Of a stretch of 64,000 bases of DNA, positions 1 through 12,929 are shown in pieces. The number at the start of each line of letters is the position of its first letter. Position 1 is the stretch's first letter. This DNA comes from Haliclystus octoradiatus (Eukaryota > Cnidaria > Staurozoa > Stauromedusae > Haliclystidae), in NCBI GenBank assembly GCA_916610825.1, contig OU744449.1, forward strand, positions 16,705,354 to 16,769,353, given 5' to 3'. Position numbers and translations under genes: made by a program. The notes under the pieces were generated by a model. The model saw only the letters and a program-made list of their open reading frames with translations. It ran no database searches and was not told where the DNA came from.

Positions 1-109
1 GAATTAGGCATTATTTTTGGTCATTTTGAATTCTAAAGGGATTTAGGTATTGTTTTTGATCATTTTGAATTCTTAAGGGAATTAGGCATTGTTTTTGGCC
101 TTTTTGAAT

Positions 110-149
110 TCCCAAGGCAATTATGCATTGTTTTTTTGAAATTTTAAAT
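110..149 (+). repeat. Divergent 40-bp marker unit (first of about 60)
   Basis: This unit departs most from the consensus. It has GGCAATTATGC in place of GGGAATTAGGC, a T7 tract, and GAAATTTTAAAT in place of the usual second T tract. It is 40 bp rather than 39, so it shifts the reading frame of the surrounding array. It is followed by an equally characteristic unit containing GGGATTCAGGCATTGC. The pair recurs about 60 times; examples have the T7 tract near 1,509, 3,135, 6,596, 14,947, 20,018, 29,150, 38,860 and 51,643. Spacing is about 350, 650, 855, 1,090 or 1,200 bases in recurrent order. It therefore works as a natural landmark for the higher-order repeats. Confidence 0.9.
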
Positions 150-331
150 TCCCAAGGGATTCAGGCATTGCTTTTGGTCATTTTGAATTCCCAAGGAAAT
201 TAGGCATTGTTTTTGGTCTTTTTGAATTCCAAAGGGATTTAGGCATTGTTTTTGGTCTTTTTGTATTCCCAAGGGAATTAGGCATTGTTTTTGGTCTTTT
301 TGTATTCCCAAGGGAATTAGGCATTGTTTTT

Positions 332-357
332 GGTCTTTTTGTATGGTCTTTTTGTAT
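332..357 (+). repeat. 13-bp internal duplication giving a 52-bp unit (first example)
   Basis: The 13 bases GGTCTTTTTGTAT occur twice in a row here, so one unit is 52 bp instead of 39. The same duplication occurs near 508, 750, 1,308, 2,690, 3,888, 7,150, 12,056, 13,666, 16,784, 20,819, 25,832, 29,951, 32,963, 36,876, 38,655, 43,199 and 46,928, always in the same variant context. One event followed by spread of the block is the simplest explanation. It is most frequent in the left stratum and nearly absent from 17-20 kb and from 47-52 kb. Confidence 0.9.
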
Positions 358-3300
358 TCCCAAGGGAATTAGGCATTATTTTTGGTCATTTTGAATTCTA
401 AAGGGATTTAGGTATTGTTTTTTGTCTTTTTGTATTCCCAAGGGAATTAGGCATTGTTTTTGGTCTTTTTGCATTCCCAAGGGAATTAGGCATTGTTTTT
501 GGTCTTTTTGTATGGTCTTTTTGTATTCCCAAGGGAATTAGGCATTATTTTTGGTCATTTTGAATTCTAAAGGGATTTAGGTATTGTTTTTTAATATTTT
601 GAATTCTAAAGGGAATTAGGCATTGTTTTTGCTCTTTTTGAATTCGTAAGGGAAATAGGCATTGTTTTTGGTCTTTTTGTATTCCCAAGGGAATTAGGCA
701 TTGTTTTTGGTCATTTTGAATTCTCAAGGGATTTAGGCATTGTTTTTTGTCTTTTTGTATGGTCTTTTTGTATTCCCAAGGGAATTAGGCATTGTTTTTG
801 GTCTTTCTGAATTCCCAAGGGATATAGGCATTGTTTTTGGTCTTTTTAATTCCCAAGAGAATTAGGCATTGTTTTTGGCCTTTTTGAATTCCCAAGGGAA
901 TTAGGCATTGTTTTTGATCTTTTTGTATTCCAAAGGAAATTAGGCATTGTTTCTGGTCTTTTTTAATTCCCAAGGGAATTAGGCATTGTTTTTGGCCTTT
1001 TTGTATTCCAAAGGGAATTAAGCATTGTTTTTGGTCTTTTTGTATTCCCAAGGGAATTAGGCATCGTTTTTGGTCTTTTTGTATTCCCAAGGGAATTAGG
1101 CATTGTTTTTGGTCTTTTTGTATTCCCAAGGGAATTAGGCATTGTTTTTGGTCTTTTTGTATTCCCAAGGGAATTAGGCATTGTTTTTTGTCTTTTTGAA
1201 TTCCCAAGGGAATTAGGCATTGGTTTTGGTCTTTTTGTATTCCCAAGGGAATTAGGCATTGTTTTTGGTCATTTTGAATTCTCAAGGGATTTAGGCATTG
1301 TTTTTTGTCTTTTTGTATGGTCTTTTTGTATTCCCAAGGGAATTAGGCATTGTTTTTGGTCTTTCTGAATTCCCAAGGGATATAGGCATTGTTTTTGGTC
1401 ATTTTGAATTCCCAAGGGAATTAGGCATTGTTTTTGATCATTTTGAATTCTTAAGGGAATTAGGCATTGTTTTTGGCCTTTTTGAATTCCCAAGGCAATT
1501 AAGCATTGTTTTTTTGAAATTTTAAATTCCCAAGGGATTCAGGCATTGCTTTTGGTCATTTTGAATTCCCAAGGAAATTAGGCATTGTTTTTGGTCTTTT
1601 TGAATTCCAAAGGGATTTAGGCATTGTTTTTGGTCTTTTTGTATTCCAAAGGGAATTAGGCATTGTTTTTGGTCTTTTTAATTCCCAAGAGAATTAGGCA
1701 TTGTTTTTGGCCTTTTTGAATTCCCAAGGGAATTAGGCATTGTTTTTGATCTTTTTGTATTCCAAAGGAAATTAGGCATTGTTTCTGGTCTTTTTTAATT
1801 CCCAAGGGAATTAGGCATTGTTTTTGGCCTTTTTGTATTCCAAAGGGAATTAAGCATTGTTTTTGGTCTTTTTGTATTCCCAAGGGAATTAGGCATCGTT
1901 TTTGGTCTTTTTGTATTCCCAAGGGAATTAGGCATTGTTTTTTGTCTTTTTGAATTCCCAAGGGAATTAGGCATTGGTTTTGGTCTTTTTGTATTCCCAA
2001 GGGAATTAGGCATTGTTTTTGGTCATTTTGAATTCCCAAGGGAATTAGGCATTGTTTTTGATCATTTTGAATTCTTAAGGGAATTAGGCATTGTTTTTGG
2101 CCTTTTTGAATTCCCAAGGCAATTATGCATTGTTTTTTTGAAATTTTAAATTCCCAAGGGATTCAGGCATTGCTTTTGGTCATTTTGAATTCCCAAGGAA
2201 ATTAGGCATTGTTTTTGGTCTTTTTGAATTCCAAAGGGATTTAGGCATTGTTTTTGGTCTTTTTGTATTCCCAAGGGAATTAGGCATTGTTTTTTGTCTT
2301 TTTGAATTCCCAAGGGAATTAGGCATTGGTTTTGGTCTTTTTGTATTCCCAAGGGAATTAAGCATTGTTTTTGGTCATTTTGAATTCCCAAGGGAATTAG
2401 GCATTTTTTTTGATCATTTTGAATTCTTAAGGGAATTAGGCATTGTTTTTGGCCTTTTTGAATTCCCAAGGCAATTATGCATTGTTTTTTTGAAATTTTA
2501 AATTCCCAAGGGATTCAGGCATTGCTTTTGGTCATTTTGAATTCCCAAGGAAATTAGGCATTGTTTTTGGTCTTTTTGAATTCCAAAGGGATTTAGGCAT
2601 TGTTTTTGGTCTTTTTGTATTCCCAAGGGAATTAGGCATTGTTTTTGGTCTTTTTGTATTCCCAAGGGAATTAGGCATTGTTTTTGGTCTTTTTGTATGG
2701 TCTTTTTGTATTCCCAAGGGAATTAGGCATTATTTTTGGTCATTTTGAATTCTAAAGGGATTTAGGTATTGTTTTTTAATATTTTGAATTCTAAAGGGAA
2801 TTAGGCATTGTTTTTGGTCTTTTTGAATTCGTAAGGGAAATAGGCATTGTTTTTGGTCTTTTTGTATTCCCAAGGGAATTAGGCATTGTTTTTGGTCATT
2901 TTGAATTCTCAAGGGATTTAGGCATTGTTTTTTGTCTTTTTGTATGGTCTTTTTGTATTCCCAAGGGAATTAGGCATTGTTTTTGGTCTTTCTGAATTCC
3001 CAAGGGATATAGGCATTGTTTTTGGACATTTTGAATTCCCAAGGGAATTAGGCATTGTTTTTGGTCATTTTGAATTCTTAAGGGAATTAGGCATTGTTTT
3101 TGGCCTTTTTGAATTCCCAAGGCAATTATGCATTGTTTTTTTGAAATTTTAAATTCCCAAGGGATTCAGGCATTGCTTTTGGTCATTTTGAATTCCCAAG
3201 GAAATTAGGCATTGTTTTTGGTCTTTTTGAATTCCAAAGGGATTTAGGCATTGTTTTTGGTCTTTTTGTATTCCAAAGGGAATTAGGCATTGTTTTTGGT

Positions 3301-6300
3301 CTTTTTAATTCCCAAGAGAATTAGGCATTGTTTTTGGCCTTTTTGAATTCCCAAGGGAATTAGGCATTGTTTTTGATCTTTTTGTATTCCAAAGGAAATT
3401 AGGCATTGTTTTTGGTCTTTTTTAATTCCCAAGGGAATTAGGCATTGTTTTTGGCCTTTTTGTATTCCAAAGGGAATTAAGCATTGTTTTTGGTCTTTTT
3501 GTATTCCCAAGGGAATTAGGCATCGTTTTTGGTCTTTTTGTATTCCCAAGGGAATTAGGCATTGTTTTTTGTCTTTTTGAATTCCCAAGGGAATTAGGCA
3601 TTGGTTTTGGTCTTTTTGTATTCCCAAGGGAATTAGGCATTGTTTTTGGTCATTTTGAATTCTCAAGGGATTTAGGCATTGTTTTTGGTCTTTTTGTATT
3701 CCCAAGGTAATTAGGCATTGTTTTTGGTCATTTTGAATTCTCAAGGGATTTAGGCATTGTTTTTGGTCTTTTTGTATTCCCAAGGTAATTAGGCAATGTT
3801 TTTGGTCTTTTTGTATTCCCAAGGGAATTAGGCATTGTTTTTGGTCTTTTTGCATTCCCAAGGGAATTAGGCATTGTTTTTGGTCTTTTTGTATGGTCTT
3901 TTTGTATTCCCAAGGGAATTAGGCATTATTTTTGGTCATTTTGAATTCTAAAGGGATTTAGGTATTGTTTTTTATTATTTTGAATTCTAAAGGGAATTAG
4001 GCATTGTTTTTGGTCTTTTTGAATTCGTAAGGGAAATAGGCATTCTTTTTGGTCTTTTTGTATTCCCAAGGTAATTAGGCATTGTTTTTGGTCATTTTGA
4101 ATTCTCAAGGGATTTAGGCATTGTTTTTGGTCTTTTTGTATTCCCAAGGTAATTAGGCAATGTTTTTGGTCTTTTTGTATTCCCAAGGGAATTAGGCATT
4201 GTTTTTGGTCATTTTGAATTCTCAAGGGATTTAGGCATTGTTTTTTGTCTTTTTGTATGGTCTTTTTGTATTCCCAAGGGAATTAGGCATTGTTTTTGGT
4301 CTTTCTGAATTCCCAAGGGATATAAGCATTGTTTTTGGTCATTTTGAATTCCCAAGGGAATTAGGCATTGTTTTTGATCATTTTGAATTCTTAAGGGAAT
4401 TAGGCATTGTTTTTGGCCTTTTTGAATTCCCAAGGCAATTATGCATTGTTTTTTTGAAATTTTAAATTCCCAAGGGATTCAGGCATTGCTTTTGGTCATT
4501 TTGAATTCCCAAGGAAATTAGGCATTGTTTTTGGTCTTTTTGAATTCCAAAGGGATTTAGGCATTGTTTTTGGTCTTTTTGTATTCCAAAGGGAATTAGG
4601 CATTGTTTTTGGTCTTTTTAATTCCCAAGAGAATTAGGCATTGTTTTTGGCCTTTTTGAATTCCCAAGGGAATTAGGCATTGTTTTTGATCTTTTTGTAT
4701 TCCAAAGGAAATTAGGCATTGTTTCTGGTCTTTTTTAATTCCCAAGGGAATTAGGCATTGTTTTTGGCCTTTTTGTATTCCAAAGGGAATTAAGCATTGT
4801 TTTTGGTCTTTTTGTATTCCCAAGGGAATTAGGCATCGTTTTTGGTCTTTTTGTATTCCCAAGGGAATTAGGCATTGTTTTTTGTCTTTTTGAATTCCCA
4901 AGGGAATTAGGCATTGGTTTTGGTCTTTTTGTATTCCCAAGGGAATTAGGCATTGTTTTTGGTCTTTTTGAATTCCCAAGGGAATTAGGCATTGTTTTTG
5001 ATCATTTTGAATTCTTAAGGGAATTAGGCATTGTTTTTGGCCTTTTTGAATTCCCAAGGCAATTATGCATTGTTTTTTTGAAATTTTAAATTCCCAAGGG
5101 ATTCAGGCATTGCTTTTGGTCATTTTGAATTCCCAAGGAAATTAGGCATTGTTTTTGGTCTTTTTGAATTCCAAAGGGATTTAGGCATTGTTTTTGGTCT
5201 TTTTGTATTCCCAAGGGAATTAGGCATTGTTTTTTGTCTTTTTGAATTCCCAAGGGAATTAGGCATTGGTTTTGGTCTTTTTGTATTCCCAAGGGAATTA
5301 AGCATTGTTTTTGGTCATTTTGAATTCCCAAGGGAATTAGGCATTGTTTTTGATCATTTTGAATTCTTAAGGGAATTAGGCATTGTTTTTGGCCTTTTTG
5401 AATTCCCAAGGCAATTATGCATTGTTTTTTTGAAATTTTAAATTCCCAAGGGATTCAGGCATTGCTTTTGGTCATTTTGAATTCCCAAGGAAATTAGGCA
5501 TTGTTTTTGGTCTTTTTGAATTCCAAAGGGATTTAGGCATTGTTTTTGGTCTTTTTGTATTCCCAAGGGAATTAGGCATTGTTTTTGGTCTTTTTGTATT
5601 CCCAAGGGAATTAGGCATTGTTTTTGGTCTTTTTGTATGGTCTTTTTGTATTCCCAAGGGAATTAGGCATTATTTTTGGTCATTTTGAATTCTAAAGGGA
5701 TTTAGGTATTGTTTTTTGTCTTTTTGTATTCCCAAGGGAATTAGGCATTGTTTTTGGTCTTTTTGCATTCCCAAGGGAATTAGGCATTGTTTTTGGTCTT
5801 TTTGTATGGTCTTTTTGTATTCCCAAGGGAATTAGGCATTATTTTTGGTCATTTTGAATTCTAAAGGGATTCAGGTATTGTTTTTTAATATTTTGAATTC
5901 TAAAGGGAATTAGGCATTGTTTTTGGTCTTTTTGAATTCGTAAGGGAAATAGGCATTGTTTTTGGTCTTTTTGTATTCCCAAGGGAATTAGGCATTGTTT
6001 TTGGTCATTTTGAATTCTCAAGGGATTTAGGCATTGTTTTTTGTCTTTTTGTATGGTCTTTTTGTATTCCCAAGGGAATTAGGCATTGTTTTTGGTCTTT
6101 CTGAATTCCCAAGGGATATAGGCATTGTTTTTGGTCTTTTTAATTCCCAAGAGAATTAGGCATTGTTTTTGGCCTTTTTGAATTCCCAAGGGAATTAGGC
6201 ATTGTTTTTGATCTTTTTGTATTCCAAAGGAAATTAGGCATTGTTTCTGGTCTTTTTTAATTCCCAAGGGAATTAGGCATTGTTTTTGGCCTTTTTGTAT

Positions 6301-9300
6301 TCCAAAGGGAATTAAGCATTGTTTTTGGTCATTTTGTATTCCCAAGGGAATTAGGCATCGTTTTTGGTCTTTTTGTATTCCCAAGGGAATTAGGCATTGT
6401 TTTTTGTCTTTTTGAATTCCCAAGGGAATTAGGCATTGGTTTTGGTCTTTTTGTATTCCCAAGGGAATTAGGCATTGTTTTTGGTCATTTTGAATTCCCA
6501 AGGGAATTAGGCATTGTTTTTGATCATTTTGAATTCTTAAGGGAATTAGGCATTGTTTTTGGCCTTTTTGAATTCCCAAGGCAATTATGCATTGTTTTTT
6601 TGAAATTTTAAATTCCCAAGGGATTCAGGCATTGCTTTTGGTCATTTTGAATTCCCAAGGAAATTAGGCATTGTTTTTGGTCTTTTTGAATTCCAAAGGG
6701 ATTTAGGCATTGTTTTTGGTCTTTTTGTATTCCCAAGGGAATTAGGCATTGTTTTTTGTCTTTTTGAATTCCCAAGGGAATTAGGCATTGGTTTTGGTCT
6801 TTTTGTATTCCCAAGGGAATTAAGCATTGTTTTTGGTCATTTTGAATTCCCAAGGGAATTAGGCATTGTTTTTGATCATTTTGAATTCTTAAGGGAATTA
6901 GGCATTGTTTTTGGCCTTTTTGAATTCCCAAGGCAATTATGCATTGTTTTTTTGAAATTTTAAATTCCCAAGGGATTCAGGCATTGCTTTTGGTCATTTT
7001 GAATTCCCAAGGAAATTAGGCATTGTTTTTGGTCTTTTTGAATTCCAAAGGGATTTAGGCATTGTTTTTGGTCTTTTTGTATTCCCAAGGGAATTAGGCA
7101 TTGTTTTTGGTCTTTTTGTATTCCCAAGGGAATTAGGCATTGTTTTTGGTCTTTTTGTATGGTCTTTTTGTATTCCCAAGGGAATTAGGCATTATTTTTG
7201 GTCATTTTGAATTCTAAAGGGATTTAGGTATTGTTTTTTGTCTTTTTGTATTCCCAAGGGAATTAGGCATTGTTTTTGGTCTTTTTGCATTCCCAAGGGA
7301 ATTAGGCATTGTTCTTGGTCTTTTTGTATGGTCTTTTTGTATTCCCAAGGGAATTAGGCATTATTTTTGGTCATTTTGAATTCTAAAGGGATTTAGGTAT
7401 TGTTTTTTAATATTTTGAATTCTAAAGGGAATTAGGCATTGTTTTTGGTCTTTTTGAATTCGTAAGGGAAATAGGCATTGTTTTTGGTCTTTTTGTATTC
7501 CCAAGGGAATTAGGCATTGTTTTTGGTCATTTTGAATTCTCAAGGGATTTAGGCATTGTTTTTTGTCTTTTTGTATGGTCTTTTTGTATTCCCAAGGGAA
7601 TTAGGCATTGTTTTTGGTCTTTCTGAATTCCCAAGGGATATAGGCATTGTTTTTGGTCATTTTGAATTCCCAAGGGAATTAGGCATTGTTTTTGATCATT
7701 TTGAATTCTTAAGGGAATTAGGCATTGTTTTTGGCCTTTTTGAATTCCCACGGCAATTATGCATTGTTTTTTTGAAATTTTAAATTCCCAAGGGATTCAG
7801 GCATTGCTTTTGGTCATTTTGAATTCCCAAGGAAATTAGGCATTGTTTTTGGTCTTTTTGAATTCCAAAGGGATTTAGGCATTGTTTTTGGTCTTTTTGT
7901 ATTCCAAAGGGAATTAGGCATTGTTTTTGGTCTTTTTAATTCCCAAGAGAATTAGGCATTGTTTTTGGCCTTTTTGAATTCCCAAGGGAATTAGGCATTG
8001 TTTTTGATCTTTTTGTATTCCAAAGGAAATTAGGCATTGTTTCTGGTCTTTTTTAATTCCCAAGGGAATTAGGCATTGTTTTTGGCCTTTTTGTATTGCA
8101 AAGGGAATTAAGCATTGTTTTTGGTCTTTTTGTATTCCCAAGGGAATTAGGCATCGTTTTTGGTCTTTTTGTATTCCCAAGGGAATTAGGCATTGTTTTT
8201 TGTCTTTTTGAATTCCCAAGGGAATTAGGCATTGTTTTTGGTCATTTTGAATTCCCAAGGGAATTAGGCATTGTTTTTGATCATTTTGAATTCTTAAGGG
8301 AATTAGGCATTGTTTTTGGCCTTTTTGAATTCCCAAGGCAATTATGCATTGTTTTTTTGAAATTTTAAATTCCCAAGGGATTCAGGCATTGCTTTTGGTC
8401 ATTTTGAATTCCCAAGGAAATTAGGCATTGTTTTTGGTCTTTTTGAATTCCAAAGGGATTTAGGCATTGTTTTTGGTCTTTTTGTATTCCCAAGGGAATT
8501 AGGCATTGTTTTTTGTCTTTTTGAATTCCCAAGGGAATTAGGCATTGGTTTTGGTCTTTTTGTATTCCCAAGGGAATTAAGCATTGTTTTTGGTCATTTT
8601 GAATTCCCAAGGGAATTAGGCATTGTTTTTGATCATTTTGAATTCTTAAGGGAATTAGGCATTGTTTTTGGCCTTTTTGAATTCCCAAGGCAATTATGCA
8701 TTGTTTTTTTGAAATTTTAAATTCCCAAGGGATTCAGGCATTGCTTTTGGTCATTTTGAATTCCCAAGGAAATTAGGCATTGTTTTTGGTCTTTTTGAAT
8801 TCCAAAGGGATTTAGGCATTGTTTTTGGTCTTTTTGAATTCTAAAGGGATTTAGGTATTGTTTTTTGTCTTTTTGTATTCCCAAGGGAATTAGGCATTGT
8901 TTTTGGTCTTTTTGCATTCCCAAGGGAATTAGGCATTGTTTTTGGTCTTTTTGTATGGTCTTTTTGTATTCCCAAGGGAATTAGGCATTATTTTTGGTCA
9001 TTTTGAATTCTAAAGGGATTTAGGTATTGTTTTTTAATATTTTGAATTCTAAAGGGAATTAGGCATTGTTTTTGGTCTTTTTGAATTCGTAAGGGAAATA
9101 GGCATTGTTTTTGGTCTTTTTGTATTCCCAAGGGAATTAGGCATTGTTTTTGGTCATTTTGAATTCTCAAGGGATTTAGGCATTGTTTTTTGTCTTTTTG
9201 TATGGTCTTTTTGTATTCCCAAGGGAATTAGGCATTGTTTTTGGTCTTTCTGAATTCCCAAGGGATATAGGCATTGTTTTTGGTCATTTTGAATTCCCAA

Positions 9301-12300
9301 GGGAATTAGGCATTGTTTTTGATCATTTTGAATTCTTAAGGGAATTAGGCATTGTTTTTGGCCTTTTTGAATTCCCAAGGCAATTATGCATTGTTTTTTT
9401 GAAATTTTAAATTCCCAAGGGATTCAGGCATTGCTTTTGGTCATTTTGAATTCCCAAGGAAATTAGGCATTGTTTTTGGTCTTTTTGAATTCCAAAGGGA
9501 TTTAGGCATTGTTTTTGGTCTTTTTGTATTCCAAAGGGAATTAGGCATTGTTTTTGGTCTTTTTAATTCCCAAGAGAATTAGGCATTGTTTTTGGCCTTT
9601 TTGAATTCCCAAGGGAATTAGGCATTGTTTTTGATCTTTTTGTATTCCAAAGGAAATTAGGCATTGTTTCTGGTCTTTTTTAATTCCCAAGGGAATTAGG
9701 CATTGTTTTTGGCCTTTTTGTATTGCAAAGGGAATTAAGCATTGTTTTTGGTCTTTTTGTATTCCCAAGGGAATTAGGCATCGTTTTTGGTCTTTTTGTA
9801 TTCCCAAGGGAATTAGGCATTGTTTTTTGTCTTTTTGAATTCCCAAGGGAATTAGGCATTGTTTTTGATCATTTTGAATTCTTAAGGGAATTAGGCATTG
9901 TTTTTGGCCTTTTTGAATTCCCAAGGCAATTATGCATTGTTTTTTTGAAATTTTAAATTCCCAAAGGATTCAGGCATTGCTTTTGGTCATTTTGAATTCC
10001 CAAGGAAATTAGGCATTGTTTTTGGTCTTTTTGAATTCCAAAGGGATTTAGGCATTGTTTTTGGTCTTTTTGTATTCCCAAGGGAATTAGGCATTGTTTT
10101 TTGTCTTTTTGAATTCCCAAGGGAATTAGGCATTGGTTTTGGTCTTTTTGTATTCCCAAGGGAATTAAGCATTGTTTTTGGTCATTTTGAATTCCCAAGG
10201 GAATTAGGCATTGTTTTTGATCATTTTGAATTCTTAAGGGAATTAGGCATTGTTTTTGGCCTTTTTGAATTCCCAAGGCAATTATGCATTGTTTTTTTGA
10301 AATTTTAAATTCCCAAGGGATTCAGGCATTGCTTTTGGTCATTTTGAATTCCCAAGGAAATTAGGCATTGTTTTTGGTCTTTTTGAATTCCAAAGGGATT
10401 TAGGCATTGTTTTTGGTCTTTTTGTATTCCCAAGGGAATTAGGCATTGTTTTTGGTCTTTTTGTATTCCCAAGGGAATTAGGCATTGTTTTTGGTCTTTT
10501 TGTATGGTCTTTTTGTATTCCCAAGGGAATTAGGCATTATTTTTGGTCATTTTGAATTCTAAAGGGATTTAGGTATTGTTTTTTAATATTTTGAATTCTA
10601 AAGGGAATTAGGCATTGTTTTTGGTCTTTTTGAATTCGTAAGGGAAATAGGCATTGTTTTTGGTCTTTTTGTATTCCCAAGGGAATTAGGCATTGTTTTT
10701 GGTCATTTTGAATTCTCAAGGGATTTAGGCATTGTTTTTTGTCTTTTTGTATGGTCTTTTTGTATTCCCAAGGGAATTAGGCATTGTTTTTGGTCTTTCT
10801 GAATTCCCAAGGGATATAGGCATTGTTTTTGGCCTTTTTGAATTCCCAAGGGAATTAGGCATTGTTTTTGATCTTTTTGTATTCCAAAGGAAATTAGGCA
10901 TTGTTTTTGGTCTTTTTTAATTCCCAAGGGAATTAGGCATTGTTTTTGGCCTTTTTGTATTCCAAAGGGAATTAAGCATTGTTTTTGGTCTTTTTGTATT
11001 CCCAAGGGAATTAGGCATCGTTTTTGGTCTTTTTGTATTCCCAAGGGAATTAGGCATTGTTTTTTGTCTTTTTGAATTCCCAAGGGAATTAGGCATTGGT
11101 TTTGGTCTTTTTGTATTCCCAAGGGAATTAGGCATTGTTTTTGGTCATTTTGAATTCCCAAGGGAATTAGGCATTGTTTTTGATCATTTTGAATTCTTAA
11201 GGGAATTAGGCATTGTTTTTGGCCTTTTTGAATTCCCAAGGCAATTATGCATTGTTTTTTTGAAATTTTAAATTCCCAAGGGATTCAGGCATTGCTTTTG
11301 GTCATTTTGAATTCCCAAGGAAATTAGGCATTGTTTTTGGTCTTTTTGAATTCCAAAGGGATTTAGGCATTGTTTTTGGTCTTTTTGTATTCCCAAGGGA
11401 ATTAGGCATTGTTTTTTGTCTTTTTGAATTCCCAAGGGAATTAGGCATTGGTTTTGGTCTTTTTGTATTCCCAAGGGAATTAAGCATTGTTTTTGGTCAT
11501 TTTGAATTCCCAAGGGAATTAGGCATTTTTTTTGATCATTTTGAATTCTTAAGGGAATTAGGCATTGTTTTTGGCCTTTTTGTATTCCCAAGGCAATTAT
11601 GCATTGTTTTTTTGAAATTTTAAATTCCCAAGGGATTCAGGCATTGCTTTTGGTCATTTTGAATTCCCAAGGAAATTAGGCATTGTTTTTGGTCTTTTTG
11701 AATTCCAAAGGGATTTAGGCATTGTTTTTGGTCTTTTTGTATTCCCAAGGGAATTAGGCATTGTTTTTGGTCTTTTTGTATTCCCAAGGGAATTAGGCAT
11801 TGTTTTTGGTCTTTTTGTATGGTCTTTTTGTATTCCCAAGGGAATTAGGCATTATTTTTGGTCATTTTGAATTCTAAAGGGATTTAGGTATTGTTTTTTA
11901 ATATTTTGAATTCTAAAGGGAATTAGGCATTGTTTTTGGTCTTTTTGAATTCGTAAGGGAAATAGGCATTGTTTTTGGTCTTTTTGTATTCCCAAGGGAA
12001 TTAGGCATTGTTTTTGGTCATTTTGAATTCTCAAGGGATTTAGGCATTGTTTTTTGTCTTTTTGTATGGTCTTTTTGTATTCCCAAGGGAATTAGGCATT
12101 GTTTTTGGTCTTTCTGAATTCCCAAGGGATATAGGCATTGTTTTTGGTCTTTTTGTATTCCCAAGGGAATTAGGCATTGTTTTTGGTCTTTTTGTATTCC
12201 CAAGGGAATTAGGCATTGTTTTTGGTCTTTTTGTATGGTCTTTTTGTATTCCCAAGGGAATTAGGCATTATTTTTGGTCATTTTGAATTCTAAAGGGATT

Positions 12301-12929
12301 TAGGCATTGTTTTTTGTCTTTTTGAATTCCCAAGGGAATTAGGCATTGGTTTTGGTCTTTTTGTATTCCCAAGGGAATTAAGCATTGTTTTTGGTCATTT
12401 TGAATTCCCAAGGGAATTAGGCATTGTTTTTGATCATTTTGAATTCTTAAGGGAATTAGGCATTGTTTTTGGCCTTTTTGAATTCCCAAGGCAATTATGC
12501 ATTGTTTTTTTGAAATTTTAAATTCCCAAGGGATTCAGGCATTGCTTTTGGTCATTTTGAATTCCCAAGGAAATTAGGCATTGTTTTTGGTCTTTTTGAA
12601 TTCCAAAGGGATTTAGGCATTGTTTTTGGTCTTTTTGTATTCCCAAGGGAATTAGGCATTGTTTTTGGTCTTTTTGTATTCCCAAGGGAATTAGGCATTG
12701 TTTTTGGTCTTTTTGTATGGTCTTTTTGTATTCCCAAGGGAATTAGGCATTATTTTTGGTCATTTTGAATTCTAAAGGGATTTAGGTATTGTTTTTTAAT
12801 ATTTTGAATTCTAAAGGGAATTAGGCATTGTTTTTGGTCTTTTTGAATTCGTAAGGGAAATAGGCATTGTTTTTGGTCTTTTTGTATTCCCAAGGGAATT
12901 AGGCATTGTTTTTGGTCATTTTGTACTCC

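Larger units (their letters stand above)
1..12750 (+). repeat. Left stratum of the array: 1.3-1.6 kb higher-order repeats
   Basis: Variant order repeats at offsets of 1.3-1.6 kb and their sums. About 1.2-2.7 kb reappears 2,940 bases later at about 4.2-5.7 kb. About 5.0-6.0 kb reappears 1,522 bases later. About 7.5-8.3 kb reappears 1,627 bases later, the same offset that links about 1.3-1.9 kb to 2.9-3.6 kb. About 9.95-12.0 kb contains a 1,315-base duplication. These offsets are not exact multiples of 39 because each block contains 40-bp and 52-bp units. Copies differ by only scattered point changes, which is the pattern expected of repeated unequal exchange. Block edges are estimated from shared variant order, not from an alignment program. 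Confidence 0.8.
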
